From assembly GCA_963706515.1 (NCBI GenBank), contig CAVPMW010000006.1, positions 191,596-255,595 of the forward strand: 64,000 bases of DNA. The letters are read 5' to 3'. Shown here piece after piece: positions 10,060 through 18,915 of this stretch. Below the pieces are notes generated by a model, which was given only the letters and a program-made list of their open reading frames with translations, was not told the DNA's origin and did no database searches. The translations under genes were made by a program, and so were the position numbers. This stretch comes from CAVPMW01 sp963706515 (GTDB lineage: Bacteria > Chloroflexota > Anaerolineae > Anaerolineales > UBA4823). Each line of letters begins with the position of its first letter. Position 1 is the first letter of the stretch.

Positions 10060-10674
10060 ATGGCAGACAAAAAACATAGTGTACATAAAAAAGCAGCAGA
10101 GAATGAGTTAGTCGAAGGAGAAAGCGCCGACCAGGCAGGCATGGACGACATCGGCATGATCAAAGCGGAGCTGGTGGAAGGCGTCCTGGAAGAAGACATC
10201 GAAGCTGAAGAGGTGGAGGCTTTGCGCCGGCAATTGGAAGAGAGCCAGTCTAAAGCTGACGAATACCTCGAAGGCTGGCAGAGGGCTCTGGCTGAGTTTG
10301 CTAACTACAAGAAGCGCGTGGAGAAAGAGCAGGCGCAGTCCTACCAGATCGCGGCGGGGAGCGTCCTCCGGCGCTACCTGGTAGTGGTAGACGACCTGGA
10401 ACGCGCCTTGAAGAATCGTCCCCAGGAAGGCGAGGGCGCAGCCTGGGCGGAGGGGATCGAGCTAATTTACCGCAAGCTGCTGGGCATACTGGAGGCGGAA
10501 GGCGTCACCCAGATGGACCCGCAGGGTGAAATGTTCGACCCAAACTTTCACGAAGCGGTAATCTCGGAGGCCAGCGACCAATTTGAAAGCGGCAGGATCA
10601 TCGAAGTCCTGCAGAAGGGTTACCTGCAAGGCGAAAGGGTTTTACGCCCGGCGCTGGTGCGTGTGGCAAGCTAA
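10060..10674 (+). CDS. grpE: Nucleotide exchange factor GrpE
   Basis: 204 residues. An acidic N-terminal tail leads into the long dimerising helix (VEALRRQLEESQSKADEYLE), then WQRALAEFANYKKRVEKEQ, and ends with the beta domain (FDPNFHEAV, GRIIEVLQKGYLQGERVLRPA). It releases ADP from DnaK. A good ribosome site (AGGAGC) lies about 17 bases before ATG 10060. Intact and second in the CIRCE-controlled operon. Confidence 0.95.
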   Translation: MADKKHSVHKKAAENELVEGESADQAGMDDIGMIKAELVEGVLEEDIEAEEVEALRRQLEESQSKADEYLEGWQRALAEFANYKKRVEKEQAQSYQIAAGSVLRRYLVVVDDLERALKNRPQEGEGAAWAEGIELIYRKLLGILEAEGVTQMDPQGEMFDPNFHEAVISEASDQFESGRIIEVLQKGYLQGERVLRPALVRVAS

Positions 10675-10721
10675 TTGCACTCATTGATCATGATTTCAGT
10701 TATATCCTGGAGGAAATCCCT

Positions 10722-12647
10722 ATGGGTAAAATAATCGGCATCGACTTAGGCACGACCAACTCCGTGGTCGCCGTTATGGAAGGCGGCGAGCCCACGGTCA
10801 TCCCGTCAGCTGAAGGAGAGCGGCTGGTGCCCTCCGTGGTGGCGGTGAATAAGAATCACGAGCGGTTGATCGGGCGGGTTGCCCGCAACCAGGCCGTGAT
10901 GAACCCAGAGAATACCATATTCTCGATCAAGCGCTTCATGGGGCGCAGGTTCGACGACGCAGAAGTCCAGCGAGCGACAGACACGCGTACCCTACAAGGT
11001 GAGCGAAGCCCCCAATGGGGATGTGCGCGTCATCCTGGATGGTAAAGAATATTCTCCGCCGGAGATTTCAGCGATGATCCTGGCCAAGCTGAAGCGCGGA
11101 TGCAGAAGCTTATCTGGGCGAGACCGTCACCCAGGCGGTGATCACCGTCCCGGCTTATTTCAACGACGCCCAGCGCAATGCCACCAAAGATGCCGGCAAG
11201 ATCGCCGGGCTGGAAGTGCTGCGCATCATCAACGAGCCGACTGCCTCCTCGCTGGCCTACGGTCTGGATAAGAAAAAAGACGAAGTGATCGCGGTCTACG
11301 ACCTGGGCGGCGGCACTTTCGATATTTCCATCCTGGATGTCGGCGAAGGCGTCTTCCAGGTGCGCTCCACCAGCGGAGATACCTTCCTGGGCGGCGACGA
11401 CTTTGATCAGCGGATCATCGACTACCTTGCGGATGAATTCAAGAAGCAGAATGGTATCGATCTGCGCCAGGACCGCCAGGCTCTGCAGCGCCTGAAGGAA
11501 GCCGCTGAAAAAGCCAAGATCGAGCTCTCCACCGTGATGCAGACCGAGATCAACCTGCCTTATATCACTGCCGATGCCAGCGGTCCGAAACACCTGGTGA
11601 TGACCCTGACCCGCGCCAAGCTGGAGCAGCTGACCGGCGATCTGATCGACCGCTCGCTGGGACCGGTCCGCCAGGCGCTGCAAGACGCCGGGTTGAAGCC
11701 TGCGGATATCGATGAGATGGTGCTGGTGGGCGGGATGACCCGCATGCCCGCAGTGCAGGAAGCGGTGCGCAAGCTGTTCAATAAGGAGCCTCACAAGGGC
11801 GTGAATCCGGATGAGGTGGTAGCAATTGGCGCAGCCATCCAGGCCGGGGTGTTGGGCGGCGAGGTGAAAGACATCCTGCTGCTGGACGTGACCCCGCTGA
11901 CCCTCTCCGTTGAGACCCTGGGTGGTGTGGCGACCCCGCTGATCGAGCGCAACACCACCATCCCGACCCGCAAGAGCCAGATCTTCTCCACTGCCAGCGA
12001 TAACCAAACCCAGGTGGAGATCCACGTGCTGCAGGGCGAGCGCCCCATGGCAGCCGATAACAAATCGCTGGGTCGCTTCATCCTGGATGGCATCCCACCC
12101 GCGCCGCGCGGCATCCCGCAGGTCGAGGTGACCTTCGACATCGATGCCAACGGCATCCTGAAAGTGACTGCCCTGGATAAAGCTACCGGACGCAGCCAGC
12201 ATATAACCATCACCGCTTCGTCGGGACTGAATGACAGCGAGGTCGAGCACATGCGCAAGGAAGCTGAGGCGCATGCCGACTGAGGACCAGGCGCGCAAGC
12301 AGCTGATCGAAGCGCGCAACAATGCTGATAATGCGGTTTACACAGCCGAGAAAGCCCTGCGCGATTTGGGTGAGAAGGTGCCCGCGGACGTGCGCAGCAA
12401 CGTGGAAGCCGAGGTAGCCAAGGTCCGCGGTGTAATGAACAGCGAAGACTCCGAGGGAATCCGCAAAGCGACCGAGGATCTGTACCGCGTGGTGCAGCAG
12501 ATCGGTGCGGCGGCATACCAGCAGTCTGGCCCGGCAGCCGGGGCTCCGGGCAGCTCGCCCGACGATCAAGGTGATCAGGGTGATCAAGGAAATAAGGGCG
12601 GCCCGGGCGACGAAGACGTGGTTGAGGGAGAATTCCACAACGCGTAA
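10722..12647 (+). CDS. dnaK: Molecular chaperone DnaK (Hsp70), three frameshifts
   Basis: About 640 residues read over four frame segments. In order: the ATPase start IIGIDLGTTNSVVAVMEGG, then AYFNDAQRNATKDAGKIAG, the phosphate loop VYDLGGGTFDISILD, VLVGGMTRMPAVQEAV, the linker DILLLDVTPLTL, the substrate domain, and a C-terminal lid with a Gly/Asp/Gln-rich tail ending VEGEFHNA. Frame switches lie at about 10,986, 11,098 (one extra G) and 12,282 (one extra T). Removing these restores a continuous Hsp70, so they are read as sequencing errors in an essential gene. RBS GGAGG precedes ATG 10722. Confidence 0.95.
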
Positions 12648-13777
12648 TGACTGATCGGGATTATTACGAAATTCTTGGGGTCCAGCGGAATGCCTCCACA
12701 GACGATCTGAAGGCGGCTTTTCGCCGCATGGCGCGCCAGTACCATCCGGACGTGAACAAAGCACCGGACGCCGAAGAACAGTTTAAAGAAGTCAATGAGG
12801 CTTACGCCGTGCTTTCCGACCCAGATAAGCGCGCCGCATATGACCGCTTCGGGCATGCCGGGGTGCGCGGTCCGGGCGGTACCACGGACTTCAATGTCGA
12901 TTTCTCCGATTTTGCCGATATTTTCGGTGACCTGTTCGGTTTTGGCGGGTTTGGACGCACCAGCGGTCGCAGGGCGCGCAACATGCCCCATCGCGGAGAT
13001 GACCTGCAGTACCGGTTGGACCTGACTTTCGAAGAGGCGGTTTTCGGGGTAGAAAAAGAGATCGAGGTCGCCCGGGACGAAGTCTGCAGTGCCTGCGGCG
13101 GAAGCGGCGCCGAGCCGGGTACTACCCCGCAGCGCTGCCCGACCTGCAACGGCACGGGCGAGGTGCGCCAGGTGCGCCAGACCATTTTGGGCTCGATGGT
13201 CCAGGTAGCTACCTGCCCGACCTGCAGGGGAGCCGGTGAAACCATCAGCACCCCCTGCCATGTCTGCCAGGGGCGGGGTTTCGAGCACCACACGCGCAAG
13301 AAGATCGTCTCCATCCCGGCAGGCGTGGATATGGGCAACCAGATCCGCCTGGCTGGCGAGGGGCAGGCGGGGATCAACGGTGGACCGCCAGGAAACCTGT
13401 ATATCGTGGTCAACGTGAAACCCCATAAATTCTTCCGCCGGCGCGATTACGATATCTTGATCGAGCTGACCGTCAATGTGGCTCAGGCGGCCCTGGGGGC
13501 AGAAGTGGAAGTCCCCACCGTAGACGGACCGGATAAATTGAAGATCCCGACCGGCACTCAACCTGGCAAGGTGATTACGTTGAAGGGTAAGGGGGTGCCC
13601 CACCTGCGCGGCAATGGCCGCGGCGATCAGAAGGTGGTGGTCAACGTCGAAGTGCCCACCCGGCTGTCTGGCAAGCAAAAAGAGCTCTTCGAGGAGCTGG
13701 CTAAGAGCCTGGGCAGCGAGGTCAAACCGCAGGAGCGCGGCTTCCTGGACTGGCTCAAGGAAGCTCTGGGCGGATAA
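12647..13777 (+). CDS. dnaJ: Chaperone protein DnaJ (Hsp40)
   Basis: 376 residues, intact. The start ATG overlaps the dnaK stop (TAATG), giving translational coupling. The J domain (about residues 4-68) has YHPDVNK with the HPD triad that stimulates DnaK ATPase. A Gly/Phe-rich stretch follows (FGDLFGFGGFGRTSG), then four zinc-centre repeats CSACGGSG, CPTCNGTG, CPTCRGAG and CHVCQGRG, then the two substrate-binding domains. This is a full type I DnaJ. Last gene of the CIRCE operon, with a strong hairpin about 110 bp downstream. Confidence 0.97.
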   Translation: MTDRDYYEILGVQRNASTDDLKAAFRRMARQYHPDVNKAPDAEEQFKEVNEAYAVLSDPDKRAAYDRFGHAGVRGPGGTTDFNVDFSDFADIFGDLFGFGGFGRTSGRRARNMPHRGDDLQYRLDLTFEEAVFGVEKEIEVARDEVCSACGGSGAEPGTTPQRCPTCNGTGEVRQVRQTILGSMVQVATCPTCRGAGETISTPCHVCQGRGFEHHTRKKIVSIPAGVDMGNQIRLAGEGQAGINGGPPGNLYIVVNVKPHKFFRRRDYDILIELTVNVAQAALGAEVEVPTVDGPDKLKIPTGTQPGKVITLKGKGVPHLRGNGRGDQKVVVNVEVPTRLSGKQKELFEELAKSLGSEVKPQERGFLDWLKEALGG

Positions 13778-13887
13778 CTGAATAAATAATGACATGAGCT
13801 ACCCCTGAATTAATCTTTCTAGGGTAGCCGTAAGTTACTTATGGTAATTTGTGGAACGCCCCCACCGAAGTTGCCGGAGGCAACTTC

Positions 13888-13920
13888 CCCTCCCCCAAAA
13901 AATCGGGGGAGGGTTATTAT
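13888..13920 (+). terminator. Likely rho-independent terminator of the heat-shock operon
   Basis: CCCTCCCCC at 13888-13896 pairs with GGGGGAGGG at 13905-13913 over an 8-base A-rich loop, followed by TTATTAT. A weaker upstream hairpin (GCTACCC 13798-13804 with GGGTAGC 13822-13828) lies closer to dnaJ and lacks a T run. Confidence 0.65.
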
Positions 13921-13973
13921 CGGAAAAATGGATGGATGGCGGGCATTCGCCCGCCATCCATCCATTTTTCCGA
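13920..13973. repeat. Long perfect palindrome (member of the dispersed hairpin family)
   Basis: A 25-bp arm at 13920-13944 (TCGGAAAAATGG..., ending GGCGGGC) is perfectly complementary to 13949-13973, leaving a 4-base loop ATTC. There is no T tract after it, and it lies beyond a separate terminator. Just downstream (13970-14035) is a shorter GC-rich hairpin (CCGCC/GGCGG) whose surroundings resemble those at 24,551-24,612. Related palindromes occur at 18,745, 38,458 and 41,569. Confidence 0.85.
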
Positions 13974-14075
13974 ATTATCCCCCTTCCGCCGCAGTAGGCG
14001 GCAGGGTGGGGAATATCGTGTCCACGAAGGCTGAAGATTAAATTCGGGGTGTGTTATGTTATTTTAGGAATCCAT

Positions 14076-15017
14076 ATGGGAAAAGCTGCCTGGTTAGAAG
14101 TCGCATTGATTGTGGATGGAGAGCTGGCAGAAGCGGTGGCAGAGGTGCTCAGGCGTTATGCTCCTGAGGGGGTAGCCATCGAGAGCACGGCAGTCCAGTT
14201 TGGCGATGACGAAAGTGCCGGTCAAGCCGCCGGTCCCTTGCGCGTGGCGGCATATTTACCGGAGGATGAGCGCCTGGAAGAGACGCGCAGTAAGCTGGAG
14301 GAAGCCTTATGGTACCTGGGGCGCATCCGGAGTCTGCCGCCGGCGCAGTACCAGCGGATCGAGGCGCAAGACTGGTCGGAGAGCTGGAAGCAGCATTATA
14401 AGCCCATCCTCATTGGGGAGCGGTTGCTGGTTGCCCCGGCCTGGATCGAGCTGGACTCGGGCAGCCGTATGCTGGTGCGTATCGATCCTGGCATGGCTTT
14501 CGGCACAGGCACCCACCCCTCCACCCGGTTGTGTCTGGAGATGGTGGAAGCCAGCTTTACCGCCTCGCCTCTACCGGATGCCGTGATCGACCTGGGCTGC
14601 GGCTCCGGCATCCTGGCGATTGCTGCGCTCAAGCTGGGCGCCCGGCAAGCGTTGGGCGTGGATATCGACCCGGAGGCCATCCAAACGGCGCAGAGCAATG
14701 CCGAGGCGAACGGGGTCGCCAGCCGGCTGGAGCTGGGTTTAGGCTCACTGGAGCAGGTGCTGGATGGTCAGTTCAACCTGCAGCAGGCGCCCCTGGTTTT
14801 AGCCAATATCCTGGCTCCGGTGCTGGTACGCTTGTTCGGGCAGGGGTTGGGCGAATTAGTGAGCCCAGGCGGCAGCCTGGTGCTCTCCGGCATCCTTGCA
14901 GAGCAGGCGGATGAAGTGCTGGCTGCCGGGCAGCAGCAAGGATTCAGGCAGGTCGAGCGCCGCCAGGAGGAAGACTGGGTGGCTTTGCGGGTAATGAGGG
15001 ATAAGGAGGCTGTGTGA
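14076..15017 (+). CDS. prmA: Ribosomal protein L11 methyltransferase
   Basis: 314 residues from ATG 14076, preceded by AGGAA; a frame extension to 14049 lacks a ribosome site. It methylates ribosomal protein L11. The SAM-binding block VIDLGCGSGILAIAALKLG, GVDIDPEAIQTAQSNAEANG and the catalytic-loop motif LVLANILAPVLVRL are present, as is the PrmA-specific IDPGMAFGTGTHPSTRLCLE. It follows dnaJ, a frequent arrangement, and its GTGTGA end overlaps the start of the next gene. Confidence 0.95.
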   Translation: MGKAAWLEVALIVDGELAEAVAEVLRRYAPEGVAIESTAVQFGDDESAGQAAGPLRVAAYLPEDERLEETRSKLEEALWYLGRIRSLPPAQYQRIEAQDWSESWKQHYKPILIGERLLVAPAWIELDSGSRMLVRIDPGMAFGTGTHPSTRLCLEMVEASFTASPLPDAVIDLGCGSGILAIAALKLGARQALGVDIDPEAIQTAQSNAEANGVASRLELGLGSLEQVLDGQFNLQQAPLVLANILAPVLVRLFGQGLGELVSPGGSLVLSGILAEQADEVLAAGQQQGFRQVERRQEEDWVALRVMRDKEAV

Positions 15018-16081
15018 CAAATCAATATTTGCAAGTGCGTCCGACTTTGATAATTGATGGGCAGGTCCGGTCGTTATTGAGTCAAGATTTGCTCAAGCTG
15101 ACCGTCGTGGATGCCCTGAACAGTCCTGCCCGCTGCCGGATGGATTTGAACAATTGGGGGGAACTGGAAGGACGGGTTGGTTATCTTTACTTCAATAAAG
15201 AAGAGCTCGGTTTGGCTAGAGAGCTCAGCGTAAGGGTTGGCAAAACATCCTTGTTCAAGGGTAAGATAAATGCAGTCGAAGCCGACTACTCGACTGACGC
15301 ACCACCACAGATTTCCGTTACAGCGGAAGATCGGCTGGCAGACCTGCGGCTCTCCCAGCATTCCCGCAGCTTTACGGATACCAGCCTGGCAGACATAATC
15401 TACCAAATCGGCAACGAGCATGGCTTGAGGACCGCAATCAAAGCAGATGTCCCCAATCACCATTACGCCAACCTGTACCAGCATAATCAGACCGACCTTG
15501 AGTTCCTGCTCAGCCTAACTGGAGGTCTAGGCGCGAATGTGCGCTACAGCAATGCCAGGTTAGAGGTATTCCAGAACTGGCGTGTGAAAAAACCGCTCAG
15601 TCTGGTATTGGGTAGTTCCCTGATTTCTGCGAATGCGATAGCTGACCTGACAGACCAGCGCACGACAGTACATGTCACCGGTTGGGACTGGCAGGATAAA
15701 GAGGTTATCGACGAGGCTGCAGATGCAGGCCTGTTGACGGATGAGCTGGGAGGGCTAACCAGCGGGAGCACTTTGCTGAGCGCAGGCTTTGGCGAGGATA
15801 CGGAATATTTGCTCCAGCAGAGGCCATTTAGTGCGCAAGAAGCCTCCAGTATGGCGCAGGCAGCGTTCCGCCAGCGCGCCAGAGGGTTCGCGCAGGTGGG
15901 AGCGGTTGCGGATGGCAACCCAAAATTGAATGCCGGTATACATGTCCAGATCAGCGGTCTGGGAGCATGGTTCGACGGTCATTATTACGTCACGAGGGTG
16001 CTCCACCGGTTTGATCTGCAAAAGGGCTATCTCAGCGAATTCCAGGCCACACGGGCGGGAATCGGCGGGTATAGCGATTAA
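15014..16081 (+). CDS. Phage late-control D / gp27-like baseplate hub protein
   Basis: 355 residues starting at GTG 15014, which overlaps the prmA stop (GTGA) behind AAGGAGG, so it is translationally coupled to prmA. Features of the gpD/VgrG N-terminal (gp27-like) fold are visible: a binding strand region at 1-90, DRLADLRLSQHSRSFTDTSLADIIYQIGNEHGL, then YANLYQHNQTDLEFLLSL and the C-terminal HYYVTRVLHRFDLQKGYLSEFQA. Such proteins form the hub of contractile tails, type VI secretion and extracellular contractile injection systems. Its gp5-like partner follows, but no sheath, tube or ATPase gene is nearby. Confidence 0.75.
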   Translation: MTNQYLQVRPTLIIDGQVRSLLSQDLLKLTVVDALNSPARCRMDLNNWGELEGRVGYLYFNKEELGLARELSVRVGKTSLFKGKINAVEADYSTDAPPQISVTAEDRLADLRLSQHSRSFTDTSLADIIYQIGNEHGLRTAIKADVPNHHYANLYQHNQTDLEFLLSLTGGLGANVRYSNARLEVFQNWRVKKPLSLVLGSSLISANAIADLTDQRTTVHVTGWDWQDKEVIDEAADAGLLTDELGGLTSGSTLLSAGFGEDTEYLLQQRPFSAQEASSMAQAAFRQRARGFAQVGAVADGNPKLNAGIHVQISGLGAWFDGHYYVTRVLHRFDLQKGYLSEFQATRAGIGGYSD

Positions 16082-16163
16082 TCCAAACCCGGTCAGGAAC
16101 AGCCGCCAGTCGGGTTTGCCTGGTCGGCGCACTTGAGGAAGATAATGGATAAGGAAGGGTGAT

Positions 16164-16872
16164 ATGTCATCCAAAGAAACAGCCAAAGCCTTCCCCGAGG
16201 CGAAGATGCCGCCTCCGGGCTGGTATGGAGTTCTATTCTGGTCTCGTTGTAGAGGTTAGAGACCCGGAGGGGCAAGGACGGATCAAGGTGCGCCTGCCCT
16301 GGGTGCTGGATGCAGGGGGAAGTCCTAATGAAGCCTGGGCGCGCCTGGCAACCTTGATGGCCGGAGACCACCGGGGGAGCTGGTTTATCCCCGAAGTGGA
16401 CGATGAAGTGCTGCTGGCGTTCGAAGGCGGCGATCCGAGCCGGCCATATATTTTAGGTGCACTGTGGAACGGACGCGATACCCCACCGGCGGAGATGGAC
16501 GCCGCCGGCAGGAATGAGCTCAAAGTGCTGCGCTCGCGCAATGGATTGCAAATCACGCTGCTAGATGAGGACGGGCGCGAACGGCTCGAGCTGGAAACAC
16601 CCGGGGGACAGCAGATAACTTTAAAGGATGGACCAGGTGAGATCGAAATCCGTGACAGCAACGGCAACCGCATCCTGCTGAGCCCAGCGGGGATCGAGGT
16701 GGACGCAGCAGCCAGCGTGAAGGTCAATGCCACTAATGTCCAGGTTTCGGCGGCGATGGTCAGAGTTGATGCGGGATTATCCCGCTTCAGCGGAGTAGTG
16801 CAGTGCGATACGCTGATCACCAATTCTGTGATCAGCTCATCCTATACCCCTGGAGCGGGGAATATCTGGTAA
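16164..16872 (+). CDS. Baseplate assembly protein V / gp5-like spike (OB-fold) protein (frameshifted)
   Basis: Start ATG 16164 with AAGGAAGG seven bases upstream. One extra C near 16,230 breaks the frame; removing it gives WYGVYSGLVVEVRDP, the usual start of the gp5/VgrG OB fold. Then come GRIKVRLPWVLD, WFIPEVDDEVLLAFEGGDPS, ILGALWNG, and a repeating beta-helix-like tail (ITLKDGPGEIEIRDSNGN, IEVDAAASVKVNA) typical of spike needles. With the upstream gp27-like protein it would make a split VgrG. About 235 residues. No effector domain is fused. Confidence 0.75.
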
Positions 16873-16892
16873 CCCCGCGCTAAGTATAGGTC

Positions 16893-17250
16893 TCAGAGGG
16901 TAATTACCTTCGCAGCCCGGTTTTGCGCTTCGAGGATATCGGCCATGCTGCCAATGAGACCAACCTGCACTTTTTCTACCAGGTTATAGTAGCTCAGGCA
17001 CGAGGAACACAGCACCAGACGCACACCTTTCTCTTCCAGCCGGTGCAGGCGTTCCAGCATAGGGGAGCCGGTCACTGCCAGCCGGACGCCATCCGTGTAA
17101 AAACACATCGCAGACCGGTAAGCTCCCGGTTTGTTCCAGCAGGGTCAGGTAAGTATTGAACAGCTTGAGCTGGAGGTCGGTGTCACCACTCCCCATCCCA
17201 TAACTTTTCACCAGAATTACTGTATCTTGCATCGGGTTTGTATCTGCCAT
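16893..17250 (-). CDS. DsrE/YedF-like sulfur-relay protein (frameshifted)
   Basis: About 118 residues. The first part, QDTVILVKSYGMGSGDTDL, and the second, TDGVRLAVTGSPMLERLHRL then VRLVLCSSCLSYYNL, together form the DsrE-like domain found at the C-terminus of YedF-type proteins. Near 17,100 a run of five T breaks the frame; four T would restore VCDVFYTDGVRLAV. The Cys pair in LCSSCL is typical. No TusA domain is fused here. The function is probably handling of persulfide or selenium, but this is inferred from the family only. Confidence 0.7.
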
Positions 17251-17290
17251 TGGGCGCTCTCCAGAATCCTTTAGCTATCAGTGAGCCATC

Positions 17291-18061
17291 CTACTGGATG
17301 GTCCAACCGCCGTCGATCAGCAAAGTTGCGCCGGTAATCAATGCGGCTGCCGGCGATGCCAGGAAGACCACTGCTCCAGCTACATCGGCTGGATCGCCGA
17401 TCCGCCCGAGGGGGATGCGCCGCAGCACAGACTGCTCGTTCTGTGGATCTTCCAGCCATTTGCGGGTGCCGGGGGTACGGATGAAGGTGGGCGCAACCGC
17501 ATTGACGGTGATGTGATACTGCGCCCACTCCAGGGCCAGGCACTTCGTCAGGTGGGAGATGGCAGCCTTGGTCATGCAGTAGATCGACTCGCTCGGCAGG
17601 GCGATGAAGCCGGCTTGCGAGCTCAGGTTGACGATGCACCCGGAATTTTGGGCGATCATGATCCGCCCGGCTTCCTGGGAGGCGAAGAAAGTGCCTTTCA
17701 AGTTGACCGCCAGGGTGTCGTCAAAGTCTCGCTCGGTGACGACCTCCGCCAGGTTGGGCTCGCCGATGCCGGCGTTATTGACCAGGATATCGATCCGGCC
17801 GAAGTCCTGCTGCGCCTGGCGGATTGCGGCGCGCACCTGGTCGAGGGAGAATAGATCCATCTGGTAGGTGCGCACCCTGCGCCCCAGCGCAGCGATCTCA
17901 GCCACGACCGGGCTGCCAGACGGCTGGTCGCGCAATCCTAGAGCCAGGTCAGCTCCGGCTTGCGCCAGGGCCAGGGCGATGGCTGCGCCCAGCCCGCGCC
18001 CAGCTCCGGTGACCAGGGCGACTTTTCCATCCAGGCGAAAATCTGCTGCGGGGGTAGGCAT
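17291..18061 (-). CDS. SDR family oxidoreductase
   Basis: 256 residues, classical short-chain dehydrogenase. NAD(P) motif VTGAGRGLGAAIALALA, NNAG, catalytic Ser and Y-x3-K in NLSSQAGFIALPSESIYCMTKAA, then NAVAPTFIRTPGT and the C-terminal ALITGATLLIDGGWTIQ. FabG or glucose-dehydrogenase-like by pattern; the substrate cannot be told. Intact, 40 bp upstream of the DsrE-like gene on the same strand. Confidence 0.88.
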   Translation of the reverse strand: MPTPAADFRLDGKVALVTGAGRGLGAAIALALAQAGADLALGLRDQPSGSPVVAEIAALGRRVRTYQMDLFSLDQVRAAIRQAQQDFGRIDILVNNAGIGEPNLAEVVTERDFDDTLAVNLKGTFFASQEAGRIMIAQNSGCIVNLSSQAGFIALPSESIYCMTKAAISHLTKCLALEWAQYHITVNAVAPTFIRTPGTRKWLEDPQNEQSVLRRIPLGRIGDPADVAGAVVFLASPAAALITGATLLIDGGWTIQ

Positions 18062-18076
18062 GCTGCTGCTCCTGAT

Positions 18077-18355
18077 TCAAGGTTTTTGGTAAACATCTTC
18101 ATGTGCACCAATGAAGCGATGCACGCATATTCGCTCACCGGTATCCGGGTCTTGCTCGAAATGAAACGTCCAGCGATATTTTTGACTTACCCGGCCCGAC
18201 CAGATGCCTGGATACCCTTCAATTCGCTCGATATTCAAGCCGGGGTGGGAAGGATTCTCCTGGAAGAGCATAAAAGCCTTGCGCGCCTGCTCTTTAATAT
18301 CCGGGGGCAAGCCCTCAAATGCTTTTACAAAGCGCGGGGTTCGCCGATGCTTCAC
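18077..18355 (-). CDS. RelE/ParE-superfamily toxin
   Basis: 92 residues, basic. RFVKAFEGLPPDIKEQARKAF, then a core KYRWTFHFE and the C-terminal ICVHRFIGAHEDVYQKP match the RelE/YafQ-like mRNA-interferase fold, with the final Arg/His positions expected in the active site. It starts 3 bases after the stop of a ribbon-helix-helix type gene, the usual antitoxin-then-toxin order. The pair is probably a type II toxin-antitoxin module. Confidence 0.75.
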   Translation of the reverse strand: MKHRRTPRFVKAFEGLPPDIKEQARKAFMLFQENPSHPGLNIERIEGYPGIWSGRVSQKYRWTFHFEQDPDTGERICVHRFIGAHEDVYQKP

Positions 18356-18358
18356 AGG

Positions 18359-18628
18359 TTACTTGAGGCTGGTTAAAAATTCTTCCATACTGTCAAAGGT
18401 CTCGTAATTGCCTGCTGCCAGGTCTGATTCAACATCCCGCTCCGCTGCCTGCCAGGCTTCCGTCCAAAACCATTCTTGCCCCGGCTTGGGTGTCTGGTGA
18501 GCCTGAAGATAGACGTCGATCGCTTCGCGGATCATCTCCGATACCGGTTTATCATCCACGAAGGATAGCAGGCGCAAACGCTTATACTGGTCGGACTCCA
18601 AACGCAGCGATATGGTTTTCATAGGCAT
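18359..18628 (-). CDS. Ribbon-helix-helix antitoxin, partner of the RelE-type toxin
   Basis: I choose the start at 18,628 (MPMKTISLRLESDQYKRL), where the ribbon-helix-helix motif begins; a longer frame to 18,706 would include an improbable Tyr-rich leader. The RHH part (KTISLRLESDQYKRLRLLS, then SEMIREAIDVYLQ) would bind DNA as a dimer, and the acidic C-terminus (AAERDVESDLAAGNYETFDSM) would wrap the toxin. The AT-rich upstream region (18,645-18,680) has short TATATA/TATAAT inverted stretches suitable for autoregulation. Confidence 0.72.
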   Translation of the reverse strand: MPMKTISLRLESDQYKRLRLLSFVDDKPVSEMIREAIDVYLQAHQTPKPGQEWFWTEAWQAAERDVESDLAAGNYETFDSMEEFLTSLK

Positions 18629-18701
18629 CTCTGTTCTACAGCCTTCTTTGTATACCGTTATATAATGATATAAGTATATCACACTACCGGTGTATGTGCA
18701 C

Positions 18702-18833
18702 CCCAATATTATATATAGGAGTTACGCAGTTGAAACGGAAAAGGCCGAAAATAAGGTTGATGGGTGGGGACCCCCACCCATCAACCTTATTTTCGGTAAT
18801 TCCTTTGGGAACTGCGTAAGTCCTAATATATTG
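18702..18833. repeat. MITE-like element: terminal inverted repeats around a 25-bp palindrome
   Basis: The core arms 18745-18769 and 18772-18796 (CCGAAAATAAGGTTGATGGG and complement) are perfectly complementary over 25 bp. Outside them AGGAGTTACGCAGTT at 18717-18731 pairs with AACTGCGTAAGTCCT at 18810-18824 with one mismatch, and CCAATAT/ATATTGG extends the ends. The whole is about 130 bp and encodes nothing. It lies between the antitoxin promoter and polX. The right-hand flank closely resembles that of the palindrome at 41,569. Confidence 0.7.
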
Positions 18834-18915
18834 GGTTCACTGAGACTGACGTCATAAATTTGGACAGATAAGATCTAAAAAGTATGCCGCATCCCTTATA
18901 TGGTATCATTTCGGC

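Noticed and set aside
12555..12600. Short tandem repeat GATCAAGGTGATCAGGGTG as a possible regulatory repeat
   Set aside because: It encodes the Gly-Asp-Gln tail of DnaK, a normal low-complexity C-terminus.
10722..12647. Programmed frameshifting in dnaK
   Set aside because: No slippery heptamer with a downstream structure at the breaks, three shifts in one gene, and the same kind of break in many unrelated genes; errors explain this better.
11030..13795. Long antisense open frames (430 and 403 codons) opposite dnaK and dnaJ
   Set aside because: High-GC codon bias on the plus strand creates open frames on the opposite strand; the translations are His/Gln/Arg-rich with no domain, and the sense genes are certain.
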